From Geosiphon pyriformis (lineage: Eukaryota > Glomeromycota > Glomeromycetes > Archaeosporales > Geosiphonaceae): a stretch of 64,000 bases of DNA. A program made the position numbers and the translations under genes. Shown in pieces: positions 1 through 14,283 of this stretch. The notes under the pieces are model-generated. The model saw nothing but the letters and a program-made list of their open reading frames with translations. It did no database searches and was not told where the DNA came from. How positions within the stretch are numbered: position 1 is the first letter of the stretch; the number at the start of each line of letters is the position of its first letter. The DNA lies in assembly GCA_016748015.1 (NCBI GenBank), contig JAAOMT010000282.1, positions 124,001 to 188,000 of the forward strand, read 5' to 3'.

Positions 1-1258
1 ATTAAACCAAAACTTATTACTTGATTAATCTTGGTTTCCACACAATAAAGCCATACATCTCGAGAAAACAAAAGTTTGAATGTTGGATTGGTTTATTCAA
101 AGTCCAATCTAAAATACACTTGGAAGCAAACCAAATCCAAGTAATTTTATTGATGTTAAATGTCTTTGTTCAAGAAGTCTAATGACCTTATCATCTTAAT
201 TCGATTAATTGTTAGATAGTATGTCAAATTGCATCGATGTTTGTATTAAATGTTTTATTTGTCATAACGTGTTTAAATTATGTAAAGGCTTAGTTTGGCA
301 AAATACGTCACTTTGGACAAAATAAATATGGGCTTTGGATGAAAATGTTTTTTTTTGGTTCAACATTAAAATTAATATAACTTGAAATTTTAAAACAATA
401 TACATTTTTAATTTAATAAATCTATTAGCCAAGAATAATAAAGCTTGGTTTTCGGAATACTTATTTTAAAATCTTCATATTTTATCAAATTTTATAGTTT
501 TAATAAATAAATGGTATTTTTAAATAAAATAAAATAAAATAATTTGTAATATGTTTGATTTAAAAATTTAAAAATAAGTAGTAGTTCCATAATTTGTTTT
601 TAACAAAAAAAATTATTATTTTTTAATATCATATGCAAAAATTTCAATTAAAGTTAAAATATAATTAAAATATGTATATTTAATTTTTATGCTTGATTAG
701 TTATTTAATTGAATCTTGTAAAATATTTTTATCAAAGTTAAGTTTTCAAAAGATCCAGTTATTACAATTTAATTATATCATTGAAAAATATGTTTAAAGC
801 GCATTTTTTTTTTACAAAAAAATTGATAAATATATATCAAAGTATTTTTTGAAAATGTAATTTTAAACTATTAAAATCAAATTTATTTTTATTCAATTAT
901 TATTTTCAAATTAAAAATTGAAACAAAATAATTATAATGAACTTAAACACAATAAATAATATTCAAATCAAACAATTAATTTTTATTATCTATTTAATTA
1001 AATTAAAAAAATGCTTAAAATTTATATATAGTTCAATTAATTAATTTATAAAAAAAAATTTAATAAATATTAAATTTATAATAAATATATCAAAATTTTA
1101 ATGACATATAATATTCGCAACTCAATTTTTTATATTTTACAATATCAGAATAAAACATAGTTATAAATAATGTTAATTTTTAAATATAAATTTTCTCATT
1201 TTTACTATTTAAATAAGTGGGAAACAAAAATAAATTTTTAATTTTTAATTATTTATTA

Positions 1259-1365
1259 ACGAGTGCGGCCCAACCACTATCTACTACCGATACAGCAAAT
1301 AAAATGCTCTAAAATAAATGTGGCCCATACCTTGACTATACGTGACCAGTCGCTCGGATGAATTA
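1259..1365. other. Small GC-richer island of unknown nature
   Basis: About 105 bases stand out from very AT-rich flanks, with several CpG dinucleotides in a short space and two similar GGCCCA-containing segments (near 1,267 and 1,322). I could not fold it into a tRNA, and no open frame explains it. It may be a fragment of an inserted sequence or a small non-coding element. Only the compositional contrast is seen. Confidence 0.35.
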
Positions 1366-4300
1366 TATATTGCTATTGAATCAGCTAATACAAAAGCAAT
1401 TACAAATTATAATTTATAAAGCATTGATATTGCATTAAATAATACAAAAAAAATAGAAAATTTTAATTATGTTAAAACAATTAATACAGAAAATTGATAA
1501 TTCAAAATATGTAATAGGAACATTTTAATCAAGACTGTAATTTTAATTGTTTGGACAGAAAAATTCATTAATTTCACAATAATAAATTGTATATTTTGTC
1601 AAAATTTTATATTATTTCAATAATTCGAAATGTAAAAAAATCTTGAACATGCTCTAATTTATTTAATACAAATAAATTATCATTTTTCAATTGAATTACA
1701 AAAAATTATGAAGTGTCAACAGATTTCAAAGACTTTTGTGTTTGCTTATTTATTTTCAACAACTTGAAACCCTATTTTTTATTGAAAATTTTTTTATCAA
1801 ATTAAAATTAAAGTATTTTGCTTTAGGAGTTTTATATTCATAACAATACTTCGCAATTTTTGATTTATTTGAGTAATTATTCGAAAGTATAGCTACAACC
1901 ACTTTTTTTTGCGAAATTCCAAGAATTATAAATAAATAAACAGCTTAAAATTATATTTCTAATATTTATGTGTTGTTTAAAATTAGGACAAATTGATATT
2001 TTTAAAATTCTATGTTTTTCAAACATTTCAATTTTCGAACTTTTGATAAATTAATTTTATTAAAAAACCAAGCTTTTTTTAAATTTCTAACTCAGCAACA
2101 TAGACTTTTCTTTTTTAATAAAATAATACTCAAAAATTGAAGAGAATCATATATTATTTAACATATTTTAAATATTAAAAAAATTTATAATAAATTATAT
2201 AAGAAAATTTTAGATTGAACTTTAATAAAAATAAACTAAATAATTTATCCCAAGTTTTTTTTTATACTTTAAAAAATTGTGATCTTTTTACTACTATACA
2301 AGTTGCAATTTCTTAATTAATCTAGGTGTAAATCATATGCTTTTTCCATATAACCAGTTATCCAGGATTATGTTAAGACTACATTATCCTATTGCATAAA
2401 GAAAAAAAAACTCTAAGCTATTCATCTCACATAGAAACTAATTTAAATTTTTAATAAAAAACCAAATTTATTAAGCTTAACTACTAATTTAATTAGCTGA
2501 AATAATTTTTGCAATTAAAATTCCAATAATTCCAATTTTGAATCAAAAAACAATTAAAAAAACCATGTAATTAAATACATAAGAAATAACAATCTTAATT
2601 TATAAAAATTAAACTAATAGAACAGTTTGTAGAAATTTTAAGCTGAAAATATTTTTCGCTAAATATTTTCTGTTTAAAGTTATCGGTTGGGTTAAAAAAG
2701 ACGATGTAATAAAGTCAAGATTTGAGAAAGGCAAGATTTATTATTCAATGAAAACGAAAAAAAATTGTTTTTTTTTCAAAGCTTCAAAAATAATAAAAAT
2801 CAGTATTTACTATATCTTTATTGCTATCTTAATTAATTTTTAATAACAAATTCAACGTTGTTTAAGTTGGATATTTTTTTCCTCAAAAATCAGTGCATAA
2901 ATATTTGCCCTTTAACTCTAGCTCTATTTTTATCGTCCAAAATTGTTGATCAAGTTTCAACTTTTCAAACCAATCATTTATGAATTTTTAACCATAGATT
3001 TAAAACGGCTACAACTATTATATTCAAAAACTATTTTGCTCGATCATTCATAAAACTCACCAGAATAAAGTCACTTTATTAATTTCAAAACCAAATAAAT
3101 TAATATTTTATAACCCTTATTCTCAATTTCTATCCATTTGAGATTTGGCCCAATTTCCTGAAAAACCGGTTTTAGTATAGATCAGAGGATTGTCTTGTGA
3201 AAGATTGTTTTCCAAAAGTTGTACATAACCAAATTAACACATTTTCTGAGTTTTAATACATTACTTTGACTCCATCATACTTGAAATATGGTACAAATCT
3301 TTAATATTGAATCATTTACTTTTTCTTCTATATCATTCAAAGTCTATTATTAAAAAAAATTATCACTTCAAAAATAGCATTTTACTTTTTAATGACTAAT
3401 TATGATGTTTTATAAAGTAATTCAGAAATTTTGGGTTAAAATTAATAAAAATATTCATTTGTAAAATTATCAATCATTTTTTACCAGATATATCTTCATA
3501 ATTTATATTTGAAATTTAAGCAAATACTCAAAACTAAAAAAAGTCTGCTTTATTAAAATTTGGTTATTTATAAAGCTATCATAAATTAAATGTTATTTGT
3601 TTGAAAATAATTATTCATGGCTATTATCTTGTCAGGATGAAATGTAATTTACATTTTTTGAATATATAGTATATTTTTTTCATTCTTTTTTAAAATAAGA
3701 ACACATTTTAGATGATTTAGCCTAAAAATTAATTTTTTTTACTATAATCTTTTACTATAAAACTAGTATAGTTCATCTTTATTTTTCTTATTTGCCAAAT
3801 GATTAAATTATATAATGGGCAATTAATTTCTTAACGTTTGTTTTAAAAGGTTATTAATGTATTACTTATAGTCAAAAGAACTTGTATCATTTTAAACAAT
3901 TGATTCAATAAATCGTGTATTTTTCAATTTCTTAATAAATATATCTCTTTTTGGAAAGTTTTTTTGGTTTATAGTAATTTTGTTTCTATTGATTCATTAA
4001 TTTTACTATTGACTTTATTAAAAAGATAAAAATTGCAATATATAATTTCATTTTTAAACTGGTAAATTTTTTGTTATTTCCGCTTTAAAAATTTAGGCAT
4101 TTATTTGCAGAAATTCTTTGTACCCGTGCTTAATAACCTGTTTTATGACTAACTTTAAATAATGTTAAAGTGATCTGAATTTATATATCTAACCTTTTTT
4201 AGCATTTTGTCCAATCAAGAACTTTTCCTGGATAAAAGACCTTCATATATATCCGAAAAGAAGTTTATCTAGGATAATCCCTTTTATCAATCATCTCGTA

Positions 4301-7300
4301 GTATTTACACACACGAGGTGGTGTGATATCCATTTCCATCGGTTGTTTGTTTAAACTTTGTAGTATCAGTTTCTTAATTCGATAAAAGATTAAAATTACT
4401 TGAAATCTTTTCATTAAAAAAATTCAGATTTCTCTAAAAAAAGTCAAATATCAACAATTGCCTTTAACCATAATTTTTTGGACTAGCAAAATTTTTGGGA
4501 ATTTCCACTGTATAAGAATAATTTTAGCTTGTATCGAAAAAATAAATAAATAAGTAAATAAGAATTGGTCGAAAAAACTCGGCGAATTAAATGAAACATG
4601 AAAACAAAATCTCTGAATTCATGATAATCAAATAATTATTGGTGCATCAAGCTACCGCTTAAGAGTTTGAATATTTGAATTGCTTGGTTAATTAGTAAAT
4701 TCCAAAAACTCTTTGTTTTATATTACTACAAGCTTTATGAAACATGTTCACTGAAGTCAGTGCCAAAAGTACTAATAAATAAACGTCTTTGATTTAAACC
4801 AAAAAATTGTATTAACCAGATCCCATAAAAATAAACAAATAAACAAAAAATAAAAGCATTCAAAATATGTATCAATCTAAAAAAAAAATAACTGAAAACG
4901 GATACATACTTTTTGGAGTGAGTTTTTAGAAATTTCTTTTTCTCATCTAAAATAGTTTTAGTCTCCAAATAAAATGACCTTTTAAAAATTATTACATATA
5001 TCATATTTGAAAAACAAGTTACCAATATGGCTCTCTTTCTATCTAGAATATTGAATGAAAATTCTAATCTTGCTTGGTTTTTGTTTGTCAATTCATTGTG
5101 TTATTTTTTTACAACAACTATTGTATGAGCTCGATATAGAGTCTGTTTTGAAACAAGATAAGTTTAAGACCTACTGCAAGCCTAAACTTTATTTTTTGCA
5201 AAAATGAAATACATCAACTCGTTTAATCACGAGGTGATTCCTTTTTAGAAGATTATTCAATGACGGCAATTAAGTCCTACTTTTCCCTAATATTTTTGTT
5301 GTTGTTGTTGTTGTTTTTGGTATAGATCTAGTATGATTTCAAATAAAGATGGCCCGATAGTTCAAATTTCTTTTTTGAGAAAGTATGTTTTCATAAGATG
5401 TTTTATCTCGGTCCTTAGAAGTTTCTTTATTTGAAACTCGGTCTAAAAAGCCATCTGAGATGTGTTCATAATTTGCTTGTTTTACATAATCAATTAAATT
5501 TTTTTTTTAAATGAGATTTTTATGTGTAATCAGAATTATGATTCGATTCAAGATGCGAAAAATTCTAAAAATTGATAACTCAAATAAAATGCCCATCGTG
5601 TATAGAAATCCTGCTTATTAAATTGTCACATTTTACCTAACACATTTCCTCAAAGGAATTCACTGCTTCAAAAATCTTATTTCAAATAATTACATGTTTG
5701 TGGCCTCCAATTCAAGCACCTTTCATTGTCATTTAAATGCTAGTTTAAGATGGCAAAATGTGAGCAATCGAAAATTAGACTATTTTTTCACGATTCACAA
5801 AAAATCGGATTGTACAGCCTATTTAATTCGCGATCTATAAAAAAAATTTTCGGATTTTGTTGGGATGCAAGAATTCAATGAGTAGAATTTCAATTGGATT
5901 TAGAAAGTTTAAAAGACTTTCACTTTGAGAGATAAATGCGAGAATTTTGAATAGGATCATCATCTCACAAAGAGGGAAAAGATAAAGTTCGTTCACTTAT
6001 TCATTCATTCTGTGGAAAATTTTGACGCCGAATACACAGTCTATTCGTCCCTGAAAAGGATCAAAACTCTACAGGAATGAGCTTCCTATCGAATAAGGTT
6101 TTGCGATAAAAAGATAATGAGAATTCTCGATTACTATTATAGAATTGCAAAAAAAATTGCTATAAACAAGGTGATCATATTTACAAATTAGCCACTCAAA
6201 TGATTAGGACAATTTAATTGATTTTTAACAGTGAAAAATGGACCTTTTAATTCAATTAAATGAAATTACGATCTCAATAATTCAAAAAGAATGCGTGAAT
6301 CAAGAAATGGCATTTTATCACAGTCACAATCTTTTTCACATTGGCACACAACTATCTCAAACTTTTTGAACCTCTGAAAAACAGATTGCCCTAAAATGGG
6401 AATATGAACTGGCAAAAAAATAAAATGCAGAATGTTTAATGTGTTTGAAAAAAATTAGACAGAATCATTCTTTGGAACAAGCAATTTTGAGTCCGATTAA
6501 GCAAAGATCCTGAAAAATATTTTTAATCATTAATATCATCACGAAAAAGTTTAGTGTGAGGCAAATTTTTTCTGAAATTATTCCAAACCAATCTTAATTT
6601 GATTCTAAAAAAATCTGCTATATTTCACTATTATGCAACACAATAAAAAGCTCTCGTGCATGATATGGCGGCACAAGATCTGATGATTATGTTGATCCAT
6701 TTGGCGTTTTGGATAAAATTTTTTACTAATTACTTGACATCTCCCGAATTGGTAAGAATCAACCCCATTGTTTATTTGCCTAATTGCATCTCAAATGTCA
6801 ATGCGCATTTCAAAAAAGCATTTGAATTGATAATTATGAATATGAGAAATGTTGGTTGCGAATCTGAAATTTGCCAGTATTTCTACGATTCGTAGTTTAT
6901 CGAATGTTTACACACCTGATAAGATTAGCAGCAGTAGAAATACAATGAAGGTCCGTGAACTTTGGCATTTCGCGTGCGTTTTTTGCCATGAAATTTGAGA
7001 GCAGAATTTTTTTTGACCTCTTTCTTTGGCATAATGAAAAAGCCATGTGATCATTGTCGTTCGTAATGGGGAAAGCGACACGTTTCTTGATGGGTTGCAG
7101 TTAACATAGTTATTTTTTTTTTAATCTTGATTATTAAAAAAAAATACAAGACTTGCAGTTCATTTCACCTTTTAGAAAAAACCTTTTGTGATCCCTAAAT
7201 CAAGATATAATAATGATTGAACTCTTAATTGATGAGGCAGAAAATGGTAGTTTCTTTTGAAAGATTAATAGATACCGCATAAGAAAAAAAATGAATGAAA

Positions 7301-8912
7301 ATGTTATTCAACTTTTCCCGTAGCATGTTTAATGGTTTTTCAACTTGAAACAACAATGATGTAACATTTATTTTGGTTATAGTTTAATATTTGCAGGATA
7401 TTCAAAATTAAATTTAAAAGTTTAAGGTTGCAATTTTTAGATGTTTCAAAGTTCAATTTTTTTTTGTTTCGTTGGCGTGAGAAATCAAGATGCAGAAAAT
7501 AATTAATAAGCAATACTTGAAATTTTTTTTTAATGACGCGCTGTGACATTGTATGTACTTTTTTCCGAGGCAAAGAAAATTTTAGGAGATTATAATTTAT
7601 GATTTTCTTCAATCAAAAATTCATGAATATTATAGATTTTAGAAACTATAATATTTTATTTTAGTTATCATGATTAGAACTAGTCATGACACTCGGTCAT
7701 TCTTTCAGGAAAGATTTGCTAAAATGATCAATCATGTTATTCAAATTTCAAAAACAAGGTTTAAAAAGCAAAGATTTGAAGATAAAAAAAGGTTTTCTCG
7801 GTAAATTTTTTATCGTACTCACTGGATTGGTTGGTGCTCCATTTTTCCTCCCGCAGTGCATACACCTTGACTGGTTAAAGCGAGAGTAGTGTTGATCATG
7901 AGATAATCCGCCAAAGGTCACGAGATGTCATTTTTTTGACAGCTATTGAAGGAATGGAGACATGTGAAAAAAAGATTGCTTAGATGCAGAAAATTTTTTT
8001 AGAAAGTTTCAAATATGGATTGTGGGAGTAGATCTTCGTCTTTCAAAGAGTAGTTGAATGCAAAGTCATATGAGGATTTTTTATTGTTGATTTGCAATTA
8101 ATTATGATTGATATAGGTTTTTTGAGAAGAATATGTCAATGGTGGATTTCTTTTACCAGAAATCAATTAATCAATGTATACTCTGACAAAAAAAAAAATT
8201 TCTACATTTTTAACAATGGTCATAACATGTATGTATACCCTGTGATGATTGATTGTCATGCTCTTGGGTACAGAATTTTTTTTTTGCCTAACATTAAAAC
8301 TTTTTTACCTTTGGAAAATTGATTCGATTTTAAAAAGGTCAAATATGATTAAAATCTACATTTTTTAGAATATCCATATTCTTCTCTAAAACCCTGCAAT
8401 ATTGTTTCTCATTTCTCACATATATTTTAAAAAAGCCATATCGTATTTGTCCTTCCAAATGCACCATAACTTATGGTTTTCTCAAATTTTGACGTGCATA
8501 AGGTACAAAATGAAGTTTATGCCGAAATTTGAACAATCGGGATATTTACAACTTTTTTACGATCCACAGAACATTAAGAATCTGTGGTAAAACAAATTTT
8601 TACCTTTTTCTTATAAAAATAGATAAATTTTTTTGTGATGGAACCACTGTAATACATGAACTTGAGGGGCATAGAACAGATAACTCAAATGAGAACAGAG
8701 ACTATCGAAACAGGGGTACTTTATCGTAAAACCGACTAATTGCAGCAGATTGCATCAACAATAATATAGTGTAATTTACCATTCATCAATTTTTGATTTT
8801 TAGCATAGAATCCTGAAAAGAAAAAAGTAAAAAAATCAATTGTAACATTTAAAAGTTTAAAAAAGTAAATAAACTTATAAAAAATTATTAATTAGACATA
8901 TCGCAGATTTTA

Positions 8913-8933
8913 CCCCCCCTCCCCCTTCCCCCC
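8913..8933. repeat. Poly-C tract (G-rich on minus strand)
   Basis: Seven C, T, five C, TT, then six C. The minus strand therefore carries G6-AA-G5-A-G7, in which the longer runs could be split to give the four G-tracts of a G-quadruplex. Such a tract is striking in DNA this AT-rich. No gene is adjacent. Confidence 0.7.
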
Positions 8934-11900
8934 AAAGATAGATAGTAATAAAATTTAATAGATAAAAAATATAATTCTATTTTGAAAGACCAATTAAAAC
9001 ATATTCAGCCTTTGAAACATCCAAAATATTTTTACTCTCCCTATTTTTGATCTGCATCACAATGACTGGCCCACTTGCATCGCATAGAAAAAATGCTGAA
9101 GATGATGTTAGGCGCCTAATCACTGAATGTCAATCTTCATATACGAAAATCATCTCAGCCGACTCCTAGCGTAAAATCAGGAAAAGATCATGAATGAAGG
9201 AATACGAAGGTCATAAGACTTTTCTGCACTTGAAAAGGGCGGATTCTCGTAAATTACAATCTTGACATATAGAAATGTCTGTGCCATCGAAGATTTGGCG
9301 GTTTTTTCACGATTCACGGCGTCTCAAAACAAGCATATTTGGGTATGTCCATTTTTTCCTGGATACAGCCTTGAAAAATTAGAGATGTTAATGACAAAAT
9401 TTTCCGATGACAATGTTTCAAATATGGTGGCTGCATCTATTTACACGTGTGATAATGGAATCAAATTTTTTCCCGACAATTTTTAGGGTAAGACTTTCAT
9501 AACGCTTATGGGATTTTTTATTATTAACTGAACACATATTATGAGTTAAATCTCTTGATCTCTACATTGGTAAAAGATTTGTTTGATTCAAGATTTTTTC
9601 TCTATTATTCTTGTTTGAAATGTTGGGCATAAAATTTTGTTTGAAATGTGTTAAGCATAATTTTGAGGCTTCAAATTAAATTTTAATATAATCTAATTTT
9701 TTCCAAAGATTAGCAAAAAAATTATATTACAGATCAAAATTTTACAAGATTTTTCAATTAGATGTCTGTGAACTTGGAATCATAAAAAGATTTACACTAA
9801 AAAGATTGAAATTTTTTCCAAGAATCTGTTCAAATTTCAAGAGATGAAAACGATTACATGCTAATTTATTTTAAAGTATAATCCATTTTGAAAACAAAGT
9901 TCCTGCAAAACCAAAGTTTGAACTTTTTCCTAGAGATATTCAATTTAAAAAATTGAAAAATAATTTTTTTTTTAGCCTTATATCAAGTGGAAAATTTCTT
10001 AATCCCAATTATTATATTTTTTTCAGATTTTGAACTGCTAAATGTTGCAAATGTAGGCACATATTTATATAAAAAGTCTTATGTTTGAAAAGAATGATTG
10101 AGTAACAAAAGGTTGACAAAATCAAAGTTGAATTCTTTATGTGATTGATAGAAATTCAAAAATTAGAGATTGCAAAGCATAAAATTTGATTAAATTTAAA
10201 TATTTTGAGTTTTAAAAGAATCCAAAGTAAAGTTTAAAATTGAAAATTCATTAAAGAGTTTTAATATACATATTAAATTAAAATATTTTTGTAATTGAGA
10301 AAAAGGGTTTTGGTCAAATATATTTTAAAAAATTCTCAATTTTGATCTAACCAGTCAATTTAAATGAGTAATTACTAAATAAATTTCTACAAGAAGTTAA
10401 TAATTTAAATTCTAGAAAGGTATTTACCAATCCCTAATTTTTTGAGAAATAAATTTAGCAAAAAGATTATACATCAGTGAATATTATAAATTCACCAAAA
10501 GATTTTTAAACTCTGAAGAAAAATAATTTTCGATTTTATTAAAGGTCAAAAATTATCAAAATTTTAAAAAAGTTTCGAAAATGAACTTTGCCACGAAGGA
10601 ATTCACTTCAAGATATGGGCTTAATTTTGAAAATAAATTCTCAGCTTGAATTCAGATTGCTCGGCTCAAATAACATTATCAGATGAATTTTTGTCAAATT
10701 CTTAAATTCTTGTCATACCAAATCAGTTGAGTGTGGAATAAGATAAAAAATTAAGTCTCATAAATAGTAAAAAATTTAGGATGTCTAAATCTTAATTTTA
10801 ACGATCATGAATTTTTTTGGGAAAACTACCGATCCGAATGTCTAAAGCATTTATGAAATATCAAATATTTTGAAAAATACAAAGATAATTTTTAAATGAA
10901 TTTATTCTTTACGACTAAAAGCTTGTTTTTTTAAAACAGCAAGAGATTTTATGTCTGATAAGCAAAATAAAAATTTTTTATTCATTCTAAAACAGTAACT
11001 TAATAAAATTTTTGAGCGAATTTGAATCCTTTAATTAATTGCATTGTTTTGAAATTAAATTTTTTTCCAAATTCTTTGCCCATTCATTTCAAAAATTCTA
11101 TTTAATCAACTAGTTTTTGAAACTCCAACCTCAACTATTGTAAATAACAATTTACAGCTCATAATCGATCAAAATTTTTCCAAAGATGTAATCAAAAGAG
11201 CAAGTTATTGATATTTTTTGCGGTCTTGAACAAAATTTAAATACAAAACATTAAAACAAAAGAGATAAAACGACGACAACAACATTATATTATGATGGAA
11301 TAACTTGAGATGAATTTTTACTCTCAAAATAAGTTTCCTTTCGAATAGAGGAAAAGCTTTGCCTAATCGTGTAAAAAACCAAGGATAATGATACCTTTCT
11401 TTACACAATAGTGAGAGTAGTGGCGTTTCCACAAGAACTCTTTGCAGGCCAAGTTTACACAAAAATAGCACGCGTTCATTTTTATAATAATAATGCTACA
11501 TATTACGGTAGCATTCTAGTAAATATTTGGATGGGACACATAAAATATGGGGAAAAAACCGGATTTTATTTTGCGGTTTCAAATCTTTAATTATTTTAGG
11601 AACTGTCAAGAAAAACTTTTATTATAAAGAAATTTACATATTTCAAAGTATTCTTATTTTTTATTATTATCAATTTTAAAATAAAATATTCCCAGCTTTA
11701 TTGAATCATCATCATCATCATACATTTTCACACTGTATGACTTTTTCTAAGGAGTAATTAGATTTTTCTGTGAACACCAAATTTTCAAGTTTGGGGCGTT
11801 TCTATTTCGAGAAATTTAGATTATTTTTAAAGCATTGTTCGTTTTTGCGTTTCACTAATTTTTATGATAATTCGTTTTATGGTATGCATCAAATTCAAAA

Positions 11901-12440
11901 TATGCGACAAAGCAATTTATTATTACCTTATACAAAAAATATGGTTAAAGTTAACTATTTCCAATTTTGTTAATTGGCTTTCTTCATTTTATGAAATAAA
12001 TGATAAATTAGATTTGATATTCGGAAATTCTTTGTTATTAGAAAAAGGGATATTAATTATTAAAGAAATTCATCACATTTATCATTCTCAATTAAAAAAT
12101 AAATAAATTAATAAACTGAAAACTATTTTATTGATATATTTTTTTTGAAAACCATCGTTGACTTTCTTTATTATAATTATTGATATATATATTAAAAACA
12201 ATAATCCTTTTTTGAATATTCTATTTTTATAGAGATTGTTTGATTTTTTTTCTAAATAAAGTCAATAAACTTCATTGTTAAAATCTTGAGAATTTTAGTA
12301 AAACAAACAATCCCTTTCAAAAGCAAAAAACAAAAATAACCCCAAATTCGGTCAATATCCTCTTTTTCTCGTACAGAAACCTGTAAAATTTATAATGGTC
12401 AAAAATGAAAATGGGCACAAAGCCGACATTAATCCTTAAA

Positions 12441-12466
12441 AAGCTGTCAAACAAGTTTGACAGCTT
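12441..12466. repeat. Perfect 12-bp-arm palindrome
   Basis: The left arm (12,441-12,452, AAGCTGTCAAAC) is followed by a two-base AA spacer and an exact reverse complement (12,455-12,466). The arms are of mixed composition, so this is not a simple A/T coincidence. It could form a cruciform or an RNA hairpin. No gene or transposon border is visible around it. Confidence 0.75.
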
Positions 12467-12712
12467 CCGAATGTATAGTAACATTGAACCTAAATAAGGA
12501 AAAGATTCAACTTTCAGAATTGATGATCTTGCGGAATTAATGATAAAAAGATGGTAGATCATTAATGCGACTATTGAGGAACACAAGAGCCTAAATATTT
12601 GCCCAGTGTGAAAAAAACCAAACAATATTGATTAGATAATTTAGTTTTAAAAAAAGATATTGTTTCGATTTTTGGTAAACTAGTAATTTGCAGGAAATTA
12701 TAATTTTAGGTA

Positions 12713-12713
<1 letters not shown>

Positions 12714-12782
<69 letters not shown>

Positions 12783-12793
12783 GTAATAGTAAT
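12714..12793. repeat. AAT microsatellite
   Basis: About 80 bases of AAT units with one interruption near 12,741, decaying into AGT-containing units at the right end. Confidence 0.95.
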
Positions 12794-13100
12794 TTTTATT
12801 TTAGAATAGAATTTGAAATTGAAACGTAATTTTTTCACACGTTTTTTACGATTGATCAAAGGTAGAGCTCTTTAATTGGCTTAACTACTTGGTAAAATAT
12901 GCGTTTTTAAAAAATGTGATAGATCTTATGACTTTAAGATACGCATGATTTTCATAATTGTTAGGAACTCAAGGTTTTAAACTTTTGAATGTCGAAGATT
13001 AATCAATTGTTCTAATCCGATTATTCTTTAAGTGAAAATTAAAATAAAAACCGAATTCTTTAGAAAAGTTATAGTTGAATTCTTTTAATTGGACAGAAAA

Positions 13101-13166
13101 AATTAATTAATTAATCAATCAATCAATTAATCAATCAATCAATTAATCAATCAATGAATCAATTAT
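13101..13166. repeat. AATC/AATT tetranucleotide array
   Basis: Interleaved AATC and AATT units, about 16 tetramers with small variations. Confidence 0.9.
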
Positions 13167-14194
13167 TTAAAATATTTCATTTTCCTACTACCCAAAAACA
13201 TAACAATAGTATTATAAGATTCATAAATCAAAAAAAAGTGATAAAGAACAAGAAGTTTTTTTAATATTGTTGTTGTTTTTGTTATCCATTGAAAAATCAT
13301 AACCAATTTCGTAGATTTCTTGATCGCACGTTATGCTGATGTTGTTCAAATAAGAATTAAAATTTAGACGCGTCAAGAAAATTACTTTTTTAAGAATAAC
13401 GCGTGGCTAACTCAAATTCATGAATAATGCATCTCTATAATGCACTTATCACGCTGTATAAATGACTTTTTTCTTAAAAATTTTTTGATTCAGGAATAAT
13501 TTTCTAGATGCTTAACTTTTCTAGATTCAATAATTCCTCTTTTATTGAATGAATAAAATTGAATTTTCATATTAAAAAATTATGTGATCATGAAATTCTT
13601 TTCTTGAATGAAAACTAACCCATTTTCATTAGAACTAATTCAAAAATTATCGTCACACATTGAAATTCAAAAAAAAAGGAAGAATAGCTATTAAACAATC
13701 TTGAAAAAAAAATTAATTAATTTTTAAAACTTTTTCATTTAGTTATTCTCTAAAAGAAAAGAATCTTGTGACAAAAATTAAAAATTAATCTAATGTGATG
13801 AATTACAATTCAAATCAATATAAAATTTTTATCACCATTATATATATATTAATCATTATAAAATATTTTTTCAATAATTTTTTCAATCATATCTTTTCAA
13901 AAAAAAAATTTTAAGGGGAAAAACCGGCCGAGAGAATTATGAATATATTCTATAAAATTTAGGGAAAAGAATTTTTCCACCACTAAGAACCTGAAAAAGA
14001 TCCTGAAAAAACTTTAAAAATGACGAATCATAGCAATATCTATTAGACTCCTTTTTTGTCATTTCTGTGTCATTTCCAATCTTATTCACTCATTATTACT
14101 TATGCACTCCTCGATAAATTTGCATCAAAAATCAACAAAAGAAATTTCTCTCATATTAGAAACAAATAGAATTTCAAAACCTAAATCAATTTAT

Positions 14195-14283
14195 TGATTA
14201 GTTAGTTAATTAATTAATTAATTAATTAATTAGTTAATTTTTTTATTTATTCATTCATTCATTCATACATTCATACATTTATT
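14195..14283. repeat. TTAA/ATTC tetranucleotide arrays
   Basis: A TTAA-type array followed, after a T-rich spacer, by ATTC and ATAC units. Confidence 0.85.

Larger units (their letters stand above)
1..12713. other. AT-rich gene-poor region
   Basis: No gene can be supported here. The sequence is dominated by A/T runs, and stop codons are dense in all six frames. The longest open frames (under 120 codons) mostly lack an ATG start, have low-complexity composition and match no family I recognise. Short GTT (about 5,296-5,315) and CAT (about 11,703-11,720) microsatellites occur. Three local oddities are listed separately: a GC island, a poly-C tract and a perfect palindrome. Confidence 0.6.

Noticed and set aside
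4735-5091. 118-codon minus-strand open frame with two hydrophobic stretches
   Set aside because: It opens with TTG rather than ATG, the first Met is about 30 residues in, and the length is near that expected for chance frames in 64 kb of AT-rich DNA.
12317-12625. 102-codon minus-strand open frame
   Set aside because: It starts at TTG, has no recognisable motif, and overlaps the palindrome at 12,441, which accounts for part of its sequence.
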